Source: Centrapalus pauciflorus (taxonomy: Eukaryota; Streptophyta; Magnoliopsida; Asterales; Asteraceae). Taken from it: 64,000 bases of DNA. Below the pieces are notes generated by a model that worked only from the letters and a program-made list of their open reading frames with translations, was not told the DNA's origin and searched no databases. How positions within the stretch are numbered: position 1 is the first letter of the stretch; each line of letters begins with the position of its first letter. The stretch covers positions 331,501 through 395,500 of the forward strand of contig JAANYP010000825.1 of NCBI GenBank assembly GCA_020465985.1, read 5' to 3'. Shown piece by piece: positions 47,265-64,000 of the stretch. Made by a program: the position numbers and the translations under genes.

Positions 47265-48467
47265 TATCTAAACTTATCAACAAACCAAACTCCCCTATGA
47301 TATGTTATTATTAATAAAAAAAGATGATAATATAGTTATTATTATCCTGATTAATTTGATTAATAGATATTGTAATTCAAAGAGGATAAAAATAAGATCA
47401 ATGGTTTAAGTGATAAGAATATAAGATCAAAAAGCGATAAACTCTCTAAACTCATCCTCCCACCTCTTTAATTTAGATGGTCGAACCCCATGGTTCATGT
47501 GATTTTTCCGGTCATAGGGGAGCACCAACATAAACTCTCGTTTTGATAGTTGATTTGGAATCAAAAAGTTGTACGAGTTAGGACCTCCCTCAAGTTTAAT
47601 CGACGTAATCGCCAGTGGATACCGCGACTTATCACAAGTCATTATTGTGCATTTGAAAGGTACATTTAAAGTTTCCGTTATATATATATTATTCTATATT
47701 CTTGACGAGATCATGAAATATTTCTTTTTGAAATCCGTTTTCTTTTTTCTAATAAAATGTTTAAAACATCTCCAATGCTTGTATTGACAATAGGTTTTTA
47801 CTGTTTGAAAATGTGCTTTGCATTTGAAATTTAACATGAGTTGAACAAAATCGTATCTACTCTTCAAACCGTTTTCTGAATTATCAACTCCAACATTATA
47901 ATGTAAAATATTTCATTTGCACCCTCTCATGTTTCATAATTAACACTTTACATTTTATTCAAATGCACATTAAGCAATTATTTATTAAGTAAATAGATAA
48001 TATATAAACATATTTTAAACAAATTATTCATCAAATATATTTTATCAAGCATGTTCGAATGAAACCAATATTAAAAAAACTATAAACGTAATATAAGATG
48101 TAATATGATTGTTTGTTGTATCTTATTTTAGAAGAGTTAAATGTTAATTTGATTCAAACTTTTTGAAAAACCTTTGGGTTGAAGTAGGTTTGTAAATATA
48201 GGTTTTTTATCTTTATAAACTTCATTATTACACATATATCTTTGTAAATTTATTATTATGTTTATAACTTTATATCATTCTAAACTTTAAACTCTTTTAT
48301 ATGTCCAAATATCTAATTAAATATTTATTAAATCATTTAAAAATCAAAACATTATTTTAATTTCTCTCATTTATTAAATATTCAAAGTAAAAACCTATCC
48401 CATTTATTATAGTTCACAAGGACATGTATCAAATGTTAGCGGAATGATGATGTGGCACCACGATGTT
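47265..48467. other. Intergenic DNA, one unexplained frame
   Basis: The minus frame at 47427-47642 (71 codons, IPNQLSKREFMLVLPYDRKN, rich in Lys/Arg) has normal-looking composition but no domain I recognise; it may be a small transposon relic. The rest is AT-rich. Confidence 0.3.
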
Positions 48468-48474
48468 AAAAAGT

Positions 48475-48800
48475 AGGGTTAACTACCATTTTGACCATTT
48501 AACTTTCAAATTTGTCACATTTAGTCACTAAACTATTTTTGTCCCGATTTAACCACTAAACTTCGTTTAATGTTCAATTTTGTGAAAAATAAATAAAACT
48601 AATGGCTGAATCGATACAAAATATGATAGTTTAGTGGTCATATCGGGACAATTTTCAGTGGCTAAATCACTAAAATGAAAGTTTAGTGGCTAAATATGTA
48701 TACAAAAAATAGGTTAGTGGCTAAATCGAAACAAAAAATAGTTTAATGGCTAAATCGAAAAAAATCTAAAAGTTGGATGGTCAAAATAATACTTAACCCT
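48475..48800. mobile_element. Foldback MITE with 7-bp target duplication
   Basis: The left end AGGGTTAACTACCATTTTGA and right end (complement AGGGTTAAGTATTATTTTGA) are inverted, and complementarity runs on through 'ggctaaatc' words. It is flanked by AAAAAGT at 48468-48474 and 48801-48807. The design (A-GGGTTAA end, 7-bp duplication) equals that of 2072-2390. Confidence 0.72.
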
Positions 48801-48862
48801 AAAAAGTAAAAAGCCATGAATAATATTGGCATTAGAGATACTCTTACAAATTAAATCTACCT

Positions 48863-49385
48863 TAGGGATGACAAAAACCCTGAACCTAATGAAGAAATTT
48901 ATATTTTTTGAGACAAATTCGAAGATTTTATCGGGTACGGGTGTGGGGATGGGGACCAATTCCACCCCGCCCGTCCCGATGGTATTTATATTAACACACA
49001 CATATGTACATGATCACACATACATACATACACACATATATACATATTATATTATAAATATATAATAAACAAGGATCAACATCTAAGTATTAATTTTTGT
49101 TAATGTAATTGTATCATTAATCGTTATCTATATTATTGCAAGAGTGAAATTATTTACTTTTATTTGATTACATTTCATATTTAATTTCATCTATTATTGT
49201 TAAAAACATTTTTGATATAATTTTAAAAGTTGTTAGCTTTAATTTTTATACATGTTTTGGTTTCGGATTTGTATATGTAAACGGAAAACGAAAAACACTG
49301 ACCTCTAACGGGTAATAGATTCTTATCGAGCACCCAAAAATCCCGATAACAAACCACTCCGGTCCCAATCCCATTGCCATCCCGA
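48863..49385. mobile_element. hAT-like element upstream of GrpE (tentative)
   Basis: It begins TAGGGATGACAAAAACCC and carries 'cgggtacgggtgtggggatg' (48934); it ends '...cccattgccatcccga'. TAGGGRTGGCAA ends plus 'ggggatggggac' words are typical of a plant hAT MITE group. No clean target duplication. Its right end is about 165 bp from the GrpE start codon. Confidence 0.45.
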
Positions 49386-49550
49386 TAAAAAAAAAACCGC
49401 TTCCACGTGAGGTTTTTGCCCGCCCTTTTTAGTTGTCTTTCTTTCCTCCCAAGAACAAAAACCCTAAAAATACTCCTTCCATTTTTCTCAAAAATTCTCA
49501 CACAAAACAAAATCCCTCTCTCCGACCATTTGGTTATTGCTAAGTGAGAT

Positions 49551-52500
49551 ATGGTAGTCGGCGGAATCATCTCCCGGATTGCAAGGACCGTCGTTACTCG
49601 GTGCCGGAGTTCCTTAATCCTCCGCGGCCGACCTGATAATCATCCCTCGACTCCAATCGTCGGAAATTATTTTCACTCCCTGTCTGGGTCGCACAACAAG
49701 GTAATAGCTGATCACGTGAACTCATTTCTAAACAATTTATGCATTCATTTGTGTTCTTTTCATATTTTGCATCAGCTAGGGTTTTATTAGGGTTTAAGGT
49801 GAAGTGCGCTGTATAATGAAGTTTTGGGGGATTGTCTTCGGGAACCTGGATTCATATTTATTATTCGTATTGAATTACTCTTAAATCCTCACTTCAGACC
49901 TGTATATGACGAATTTATAAATCATTACACATATTCTTTTACATTTTCATACACCAATCGTTTGATGTAATTATCTACGTTTCCTTAAATTTGAAGAGGC
50001 TCGTATCAATCTTGAATATCCATGTAGTCAGTTTGACATTCAAAGTCAAAGAAAGATAATGAGTAGAGATCGGTGGAGTCATTTTCTTTATGTATATCAT
50101 CTGGTGGGGGCGCTATGAGCTTAATGAGTTACTCGTTTTGTGGTTGTATCCTATACTTGGCATTCTGTGTGTCACACTGTCACTGATCAGCCAGGCGCCA
50201 GTTTTAGCTTTTTGGGTTGAAATGTTAAGGTTGATGGTTGCTAACTTCTAGAGTTTTGAGTCTCGTCAAAATTGCAACAACATTTATATGAAGTAAATAT
50301 CGCCACAACTTTTAGCTTAATTTCCTGATTTTCTGTGAAATTTGCATAGCTTCTTTGTTTCTCAAGTTTAAGTTTTAATTTGCCCGTTTTCTTCGTTGTA
50401 AATTATTAATACTATTCCTTTCGCTCCACAAATTTTTTTATTTTATCATATCATTAAGGGGTATTGTACATTTGATTAATATGTGAAGGAAAACACTGCA
50501 ATTATAATGGGAGAGGGAATAGTTGCTTTTTCTCGACTTCGAGTTGCTACTTCTCTCATCTGTTGACAGTAAGGTTACCATAGGTATAGTAACATCATGG
50601 TGAATAAGGCTACCCTACGTCTGTTTTAAAGCTAAGTAATAATGTTGTATCAGATATGCAGTCTTCAGCCTTGTATTTTATCATTTATTAATAATTGGTT
50701 TGTAGTTTTCATGATGGTATTGGTACTTTTAGGTTCAATCTGTTTGATATGCTCAAGTTTCTCATTTTTATTAGTCCCTCCTGATGTTATTATTTAATGG
50801 AACTAATCTCTGGTTCCTGTATAGGTGTTGGTGTATTTATTTTTTGAAATTGGCCTTGAGAGTTTGTCATATGGTCAGTAGCCTCTTTAATGGACAGAGG
50901 CTGTAGAAACTTGAAGATAACATATTCACAGAAAATTTTGTTTGGTTCTCTATTAGATTTTTACAAATAGGAGGCCCTCCCAATGATGACCTTTTGTTCT
51001 AAATCCATGTGAACTCCCATCGACCAAATTCAAATAAATAATTGGAAAAGTAATTGGATCCAAGACCAAAGAGTTTCAATCTCAACCGTAAATATAGGGA
51101 ACCAATCATAAAGGCTCTGGTTGTATCAATGATTACACCAATTGATGCATAATTTACAAACTATCAAAGCATCATAGTGTCATCATTATGCCTTGGTCAT
51201 CACACACTCATATGTACTAGCGATGTGAAATTTTTATGCACCCCCCTGCTGAATCAGGTTGGAGAAAATTTCTGTAAAAATACAGAGTAGTTGGCTGGAT
51301 CTTCTTTCGATTGCGCTTCATGTTTATGCTTCTTAGCTTTAGTTTATGGTTTATATATAACATACAATCCTAAGTTTGTTGCATTATGTGTTATTTTTAC
51401 ACTTTTACTCAGAAGGTGCTATTTTAAAAGGTAATTTGTTTATGCCAAATCCCATGTATACATGTTAGGTTTTCAATAATCTATAACTATTACCTAAATT
51501 GGAAAAATTCATGCTAAAAGGAGCTTAAGATTAAGTGTCCTTTAAGTGTTATGCAGCAGTTAATATGTTAATGTCATCCAACCATCATACATAGATATGA
51601 AGGGTAAGTTATGTCTTAGAGGTCAGAATTCCCTGCAAGCATTTGCCAAGGTCTTAGGACTTCTATGTCATAGTGATTACTGGGACCAGTCAGTGGGGGC
51701 ACTCTCCTTTTTTTAGTGTGATTGTTGACCATATATGGATATATAAACTGTTTTAAGATCTAAAATTTTCACTATACTGATCGATTCTGTCTGCATTTCA
51801 TAAAGAGATTATTAAATTTGGAAGGTTGTGCCTTTTTGGTGTTTTGGTTAGGGGAGGTGGGTTAATGATTTTGGAGGCGTGTGTGTTGATTTATGATTTT
51901 TAAAGCTTATATTCACCTTTACAGCTCCCCGGTTAAGGATTTTAGAGGTGGCAAAACAATCCATGCCGGATAATAGACTAAAGTGGGTTCATGTCAAAAC
52001 AGGTGGATTGGGTTGTGCTGACCTGCTAACATTTTTAACTCATATTATAAGAAGTCTTAACAAATAATTAATGTAGTAAATATGATTACAGATGCTATAT
52101 TATTAATCTAATTTTAAAACGATAGATGTATTGGGGATGTGAATATCTGAAATTCTGAATAAGCCTTTTTGGTGGCTCTTAGCCCATTTAACTTGTTCAA
52201 CCAACTTGACCTACGTCCTTTTTAGCTACGTTTTTTTTTTACTTATTTGGCCTGTTGATAATAAAATGCAACCCAAATCAATCGGATTTACATATAAATG
52301 GGTTGAAATTGTCACATTTGGTTTTGGTGGTTTGTAGGTGCGCCTAACACATGCTTTGTTTGTTGCAGGGTATAGCAGGTCAAATATCTCTATTACATAA
52401 TTCTGTTCTTAGTCCATCAGCCTTTCAACAATTTGGTTTCTCATCGTCTGCATCTCCACAACCCAATGAAAAAGGAACTTCTGAAAGTGGAGGAACAGCT

Positions 52501-53851
52501 ACTGGTAATTCCAATGATCCGAAACAAAATGCAAATGCTGGAAATTTGGGTGCAACAGAAGGTTCTGATGAGAAAGGACAAGGTTTGTTATCAGGAGCCC
52601 ACACTAATATGTATTGCTTTATATTATTACTTTATTAGTAAATAAATCGTAATTTTTCGAGTCAGGTTCTGCTGAGGAAGAATTGACAATGGAGGATCTG
52701 ATTAAACTTGTGACTGAGAAAGAGGAACTTCTAAAGACAAAGCAAGAAGAGATTGAGGAAATGAAAGATAAATATCTTCGGACCTATGCAGATATGGAGA
52801 ACATCATGGCGAGGACAAAAAGAGAGGCGGAGAACTCGAAAAAGTTTGCAATACAGGTTGGGTTTTAGCAAATATTTAATCTTTTGGATGATATAATTTA
52901 TGCTCTTACATTGGTGTTTATGCATTTGGTGTTGCAGAATTTTGCAAAGAGCCTACTGGATGTTGCAGATAATCTAGATAGGGCTTCTTCAGTTGTAAAA
53001 GAGAGTTTTGCTAAGATCGATACATCTACGGACAGTGCTGGTGCTGTTCCGCTTTTGAAAACGCTTCTAGAAGGCGTTGAGATGACTGAAAAACAGCTGG
53101 CAGAGGTAACATATTCTTTTAAATCAACTTGTATTATTCAAGTCCTTTTTCTGGCAACCAAATGTTGCCATGGCATGTTTTTAAATCAGTAGGTATGATG
53201 CAAGCTCTGGCTTTGATGAAATTTATTCATTTCCAGGTTTTCAAGAAATTTGGAGTGGAGAAATATGATCCTACGAATGAGGAGTTTGATCCAAATAGGC
53301 ATAATGCAGTATTCCAAGTACCAGATCCTACCAAGTCTCCCGATACCGTTGCAGTTGTGCTCAAGGTATATGCTAACAATGTAAATTTTATAATAACGTT
53401 TATGTGGTAATTCATTGCACTTGAAATAGTGGAATATTGCGTAAAACTGGAACGTATTTTATGTAAATTCCTATTTTTGGGGATTGTACTTCATAAAGCA
53501 AACATTTAGGGTTCTCAACCTTTGAAAGCGAACATTATAGGTTACTAGAAACCAACATTTGATAGGAGGCAAAATTTCTATTTCCTGGTTTGTTGGACCC
53601 TGTAATGTTTGTTTTTTAAAGTTCAAGGTTCATAAATGTTGGTTTCGAAAGTATTATCCCCAAAACAAAATTTTACATAAAGCATGTCCCTTTTATGCAA
53701 ATTTTCCTGCAAATATTGCTAAACTTGTAAGCTTTGTTAATGGTTTTAGTTTTGACTCCCAGCTTACCTTTTGTTTTTGCAGGCGGGATACACACTGCAT
53801 GATCGAATCATACGACCCGCTGAAGTTGGTGTGACTGTAGCTGCAGACTAA
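49551..53851 (+). CDS. GrpE homologue, mitochondrial (six exons)
   Basis: Nucleotide exchange factor for mitochondrial Hsp70, driving ADP release during protein import and folding in the matrix. Exons 49551-49700, 52369-52582, 52666-52856, 52938-53105, 53237-53365 and 53783-53851 all have GT/AG borders and join in frame to 306 residues. Residues 1-70 (MVVGGIISRIARTVVTRCRS) form an Arg-rich presequence. An acidic linker follows, then the long coiled-coil helix (EEELTMEDLIKLVTEKEELL, KYLRTYADMENIMARTKREA), the four-helix part (FAKSLLDVADNLDRASSVVK) and the C-terminal beta domain with the GrpE signature: FDPNRHNAVFQVPD, then AGYTLHDRIIRPAEVGVTVA. The length and the lack of frame damage indicate a working gene. 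Intron 1 (2.7 kb) shows no coding or repeat insert. Plants have two mitochondrial paralogues (Mge1-type); I cannot tell which this is. Confidence 0.95.
49701..52368 (+). other. Intron 1 of GrpE
   Basis: 2668 bp, AT-rich, GTAATA donor and TTGCAG acceptor. No open frame of note and no clear transposon ends. Confidence 0.85.
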
Positions 53852-54348
53852 AATAGTGCAGATGTCGGATCCTGATATATTGCTTTCACATGATGCCGTA
53901 AAATTTTGAATCTTGTCACGTTAGGAAAGGGAAAAAGTATTCTCAATATGTATTTCAAGTTTCCAACTGATCATGCCTTTCAATTTACTTCATTTTTTAT
54001 ATCAACCGTAATAAACTTGGTTACATTTGAGGCTTTTTAAGGGTGTATGGATATCCGGTTATCCACCATGGATTGATGTCATGGCTAAACTAGATTTTGT
54101 TTGCACTTGATCCATTTGTAAGATCGATTAAACTACTGCACCGATAATTAAAGTTGACTAATACTCGTTAAGCATCTTATCCCCAATACACATATTAACA
54201 GGAATACGGGGTTATTCGACCTAAAAAAGTTGAGAAGGTAATTCTACTACACATTGTAAGATTAATTACAAGAGTCGAGGTTGTACGACAAACACAAAAG
54301 CCTACAAAGTGCATGTGCCTTCGTGGAAGAAGATAAATACTGGTGGCC

Positions 54349-60807
<6,459 letters not shown>

Positions 60808-62334
60808 TCAGCAGAGATTGTACACTGAGAGAGTACAACTGTCGTCAAGTACTTTTGAGCATTTGATGATCGATCCTTCAGTAAGAACTTGTGGAGCATG
60901 TCTACGTTCGAAACGATGTCGTTTCTTCAGTTTTCCAGGTTTAGCTAGACGTTGGAACTTGACACGTGTAGGTTACGGTGATATTTGTACACTTTGGTAC
61001 CCTGTAGTTTATAAGAAATTGTAGCTCCACACCCCTTCCTTTTCTTACCTTTATATTTTTATTATAATTTTATACTAGTTTACAACCCACGTACGTGGAT
61101 ATTTTTAAATAAATTTATTTATATAAAATGTATATGAGTAAAAATAAAATAAAAACATACAAAAATAATAATTGTGTTTATTTTTTATTATTTACAGATT
61201 AAAAAATAGAGTATATTTATCTTTTTTAAAAATATTAAATTGTATTTATCTTTTATTTTTTATAAGTTGTAATTATCTTTTTGGTGAACGTAGATATGAT
61301 ACGTGACATTTGATGTTTTCCTTTATTATACATAATAATAATATTTTCCAAAACTAATTCAAATTTTTACATTTGGATCTAATTATGATTATTATGGATG
61401 ATAATGATACATATTTATTTTAGATAAACATTAATTTTAAATGTTAGAAAATCCAATTTATTACTAATTAATTAATGAAAAAAATAAAGTCAAAATTTAA
61501 TGCAATTAAGTTAAAGTGTTAAATTTGGAAAAAGATGTGGAAAAATAAAATTTTCTTGTATTGTAGAAGTGACATATGACATCAGTTGTTTTGTTTTATT
61601 ATAATATATAGGTTAATCAACTCATGTAGTTGATTTAGAAAATACATATTTTTCTACATATTAATAAATTATTATAAAATTTATATATAATTAAAATAAA
61701 AAAATTGAAAGCTAGTTAAATTAAAGATAAAAAATACTTAGTTGTTTGATATTAAATAAAAAATATTATTATATTGTATTATTAAAAACGAATAATTTGT
61801 GTTTGCAAAAAATATTTTTTTTTTATTTTTTTTAACTTCAAATATGAAATATCAATGTAAGAAACATAAAACTTCAATTATGTGAATGTGTATATATTTT
61901 GAAAATGATAAAAATATAAAATTGGAATATCTGAAAATCAACAATCAAAATTTATCATATTCACAATTGAAGTTTTATCAATTAAACTTTAAATCTTGTT
62001 AGCAAAATAATTAAAAAAAATTTTAACTTTATTTACTACACTTCTACATTTAAATCCAAAATTTTACATCTGAATTTAACTATGATCATTAAGGATAATA
62101 ATGACACATTTATTTTAGGTAAATATTAATTCATTAATGAAAAATTTAAAATCAAAATTTAATGTAATTAAGTTAAGTTAGTAAATTAGGAAAATGAATT
62201 AAGAAAATGGCATATGTATAATTATTGATTTTAATTAAGGGTATAAGAGACATTTCCTAAATAATTATGAGTTGTCATTAATCTGGACCATTGATTTCTT
62301 TCTATCCAATGGTCCAGAAACTCCAAGTGGTTTT

Positions 62335-63953
62335 TGTAACACCCAGAATCTAGCAGCAGGTACGTGTAATTTATTTATTGGCCTTGAGAGTTGTCTTATC
62401 GAGTTGGTGGATTTTAATTGATTAATTACACGTGAGTGGGTAAAGTAGATTGCTATTACGTGTAATTTTAATTGGTTAAGATAATAACCGGTCTTGTAGT
62501 AATTGGGGATTTGGGGTTGTTTTAATGAGTTAATTGACATTCTAAACCCAAATCGTTAATTTGAAATTAATCGGGTTAACGGGTGTCTACCTAGTGATTA
62601 ATGAGTACCGTACCCGTTTTAATTGAGTTCGGGACCGGAAACGTATATATATCTCCCTTCAAGCTTTCTTTTCTTCAATTGTGTACAACCCCAAGTGTAT
62701 ATGTGTGTGTGTTTCAGCTGATTAAGGAAGGAAAGGGAGGAAGGAAGAATCAAGGCAGCCATAACCAAGAAACTGTCATCATCAACTCTTTAAACTATCG
62801 AATTGAGCGGAAAATCGGTTAGTAACTGTTTGAAGTTTAATTGTATTGCTGTTAGGAGTAGTTGTGATAAGTTAAGAGGAATATTACCCTCTGTTGTATG
62901 TGAAATCGAGATTGGGAGGTGAGGTCTCCCTGGTTTAGTAAAAACAGAGCATGAACTGCTCTGTTCGTCGCCGCAGCGCGGCCGAGCTCACCTGGTCGCG
63001 CCCGCGATCAGGATGAGGCGGCTAAGGGTGATCGCTGGCGGTGGGATCGCGCCCGCGCTCCCAGACCGCGGCCGAGACCGCGATCGTGGCCGCGCTCCTG
63101 GCCGCGCTCGTGGGTCTGAGTCCGATAGCTGATGTCGAGTCCGTAAATTAGTAGTATAGTCGTTATGAGTTCCGTAGCTAGTCGTTACAGTGTAGTTGTG
63201 TTTATTGTTGCCAGGATTTCGTAGCTAAGCCTGGGACTTGTAGAGACTGTCGTCGATAGCGAGACTGTAGTCGTGCTTCAGGTGAGTTACTTACTTTGTT
63301 GTTTATTATCCGGGTCCGATGTGGATCCTTTTATACGTTGACATTTGTTAGCACAAAGCAGAGCACGTGGATCGCGCGTATTGTTGCTATACGCAGAGCA
63401 GAGAGGCCTGTTGGGTCATTCCCAACTCAGTGGACCTGACAACCCACTACTTTGTGGAGTGGGCTATGCATGCTGTGCCGGGTCGCTCCCGATGAGGCGT
63501 CAGGCAGTTGAGGCCGGCCGCATGTTGATTATTAGTCGTTATATTGTGCTAACTATTTTATAAACTGTTTTAAAGTTGTTTATAGTAACTCACCAGCTTT
63601 CCGCTGACTGTTGTCTTAACCGTGGATCTCAGGTACGAGGACTGAGGCTAGAGATATAGCGGGCAGTAGCCGAGACCCGCCACGTGGACAGTAGTTAGCG
63701 ACTACTTTCGTAAGTAGTCCCGATATTTTATGGTTTGGCTTATTAGCCAGTGACTTTTGGATGACTGTAACCTTTACTCATGATATGGTTGACTGACGTC
63801 ATCGACGGGGGTTGGTTCCCGTCTCATATTACTTTATGCTTGTTGTTGATGTTTAGTAGTTAATTAGCTGTCTACCCTTGATGATGTTGTTATAATTGGA
63901 TGACGAGGACTGTAAGTCCTATGTGGCATTAGTCGTAAAAGTAGGGCGTTACA
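62335..63953 (+). mobile_element. Solo LTR (Ty3/gypsy) with 5-bp TSD
   Basis: TGTAACACCCAG ... GTAGGGCGTTACA, 1619 bp, with exact duplication GTTTT at 62330-62334 and 63954-63958 and no internal retroelement sequence: the product of LTR-LTR recombination. Inside are a GC-rich cluster of 'cgcggccg' words (62970-63115), four short hairpins at 63376-63491, and 'actcaccagctttccgctga' at 63588. The LTR direction is inferred from its TGTAACACCC start. Confidence 0.93.
62970..63115. repeat. Cluster of cgcggccg/gatcgc words in solo LTR
   Basis: Repeated GCGGCCG, TCGCGCCCGCG, GACCGCGATCG and GGCCGCGCTC words, far above the GC content of the surroundings. It corresponds to 35800-35970 and 45350-45525 in the LTRs of element B. 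Confidence 0.8.
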
Positions 63954-64000
63954 GTTTTCTTATTATATATAGTATAGATGTTTACGGTTATGGGTGGACA

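Larger units (their letters stand above)
61075..63978 (-). mobile_element. Non-autonomous Helitron carrying a solo LTR
   Basis: On the minus strand it starts TCTATACTATATATAATAAG preceded by A, and ends with the short palindrome CCACGTACGTGG, eight spacer bases and CTAG followed by T. This is the Helitron signature: 5' TC, 3' hairpin plus CTRR, insertion between A and T. Without the LTR and its 5-bp duplication the element is about 1.28 kb, AT-rich, with no RepHel protein. It lies upstream of the 202-residue gene, its near end 268 bp from that start codon. Confidence 0.72.

Noticed and set aside
52731..53415. Minus-strand frames over GrpE
   Set aside because: Antisense shadows of GrpE exons 3 and 5.

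Overview
This window is nuclear DNA from a flowering plant, most likely a eudicot. The evidence is two host genes with GT/AG introns, a mitochondrial pentatricopeptide repeat (PPR) gene, Ty3/gypsy chromovirus-type LTR retrotransposons primed by initiator tRNA-Met, and many hAT, Harbinger/Tourist, Mutator-like and Helitron remnants. LTR words such as ACTCGTCGAGTC resemble what I remember from Asteraceae repeats, but that placement is weak. No tRNA, rRNA, organelle insertion or CRISPR array was found.

Three host genes are supported. (1) A PPR gene on the minus strand runs off the left edge (1-1375). (2) A six-exon plus-strand gene for the mitochondrial co-chaperone GrpE occupies 49551-53851. 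(3) A three-exon minus-strand gene for a 202-residue plant protein of unknown function lies at 54349-60807, convergent with GrpE; its 4.6 kb second intron is filled with MITEs and microsatellites.

Layout: 1-2.5 kb PPR gene and upstream DNA with a MITE; 3.2-7.5 kb a hAT element duplicated head to head as a long palindrome, its left arm carrying two further insertions; 7.5-22.5 kb gene-free DNA with Harbinger-like elements full of (CCCTACC)n-type minisatellite, a GGCGC-rich hAT with intact target-site duplication, a stem-loop array and degenerate LTR pieces; 23.0-24.6 kb a truncated hAT with a TTF-type zinc-finger domain; 24.7-34.3 kb retroelement A (long LTRs, no gag, decayed pol); 34.9-46.0 kb retroelement B (minus strand, LTRs of equal length and about 99.4 % alike by hand count, pol partly replaced by about 4 kb of foreign DNA); 46-49.5 kb MITE-rich DNA up to the GrpE promoter; 49.5-60.8 kb the two convergent genes; 61.1-64.0 kb a non-autonomous Helitron holding a solo LTR with intact target-site duplication.

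The host genes do not form a pathway. PPR and GrpE proteins are both expected in mitochondria, but their proximity carries no functional meaning that I can see. The most unusual signal is structural: several LTRs of different sequence carry strings of short stem-loops at a similar place, and one such place is a six-unit stem-loop array (12759-13077).
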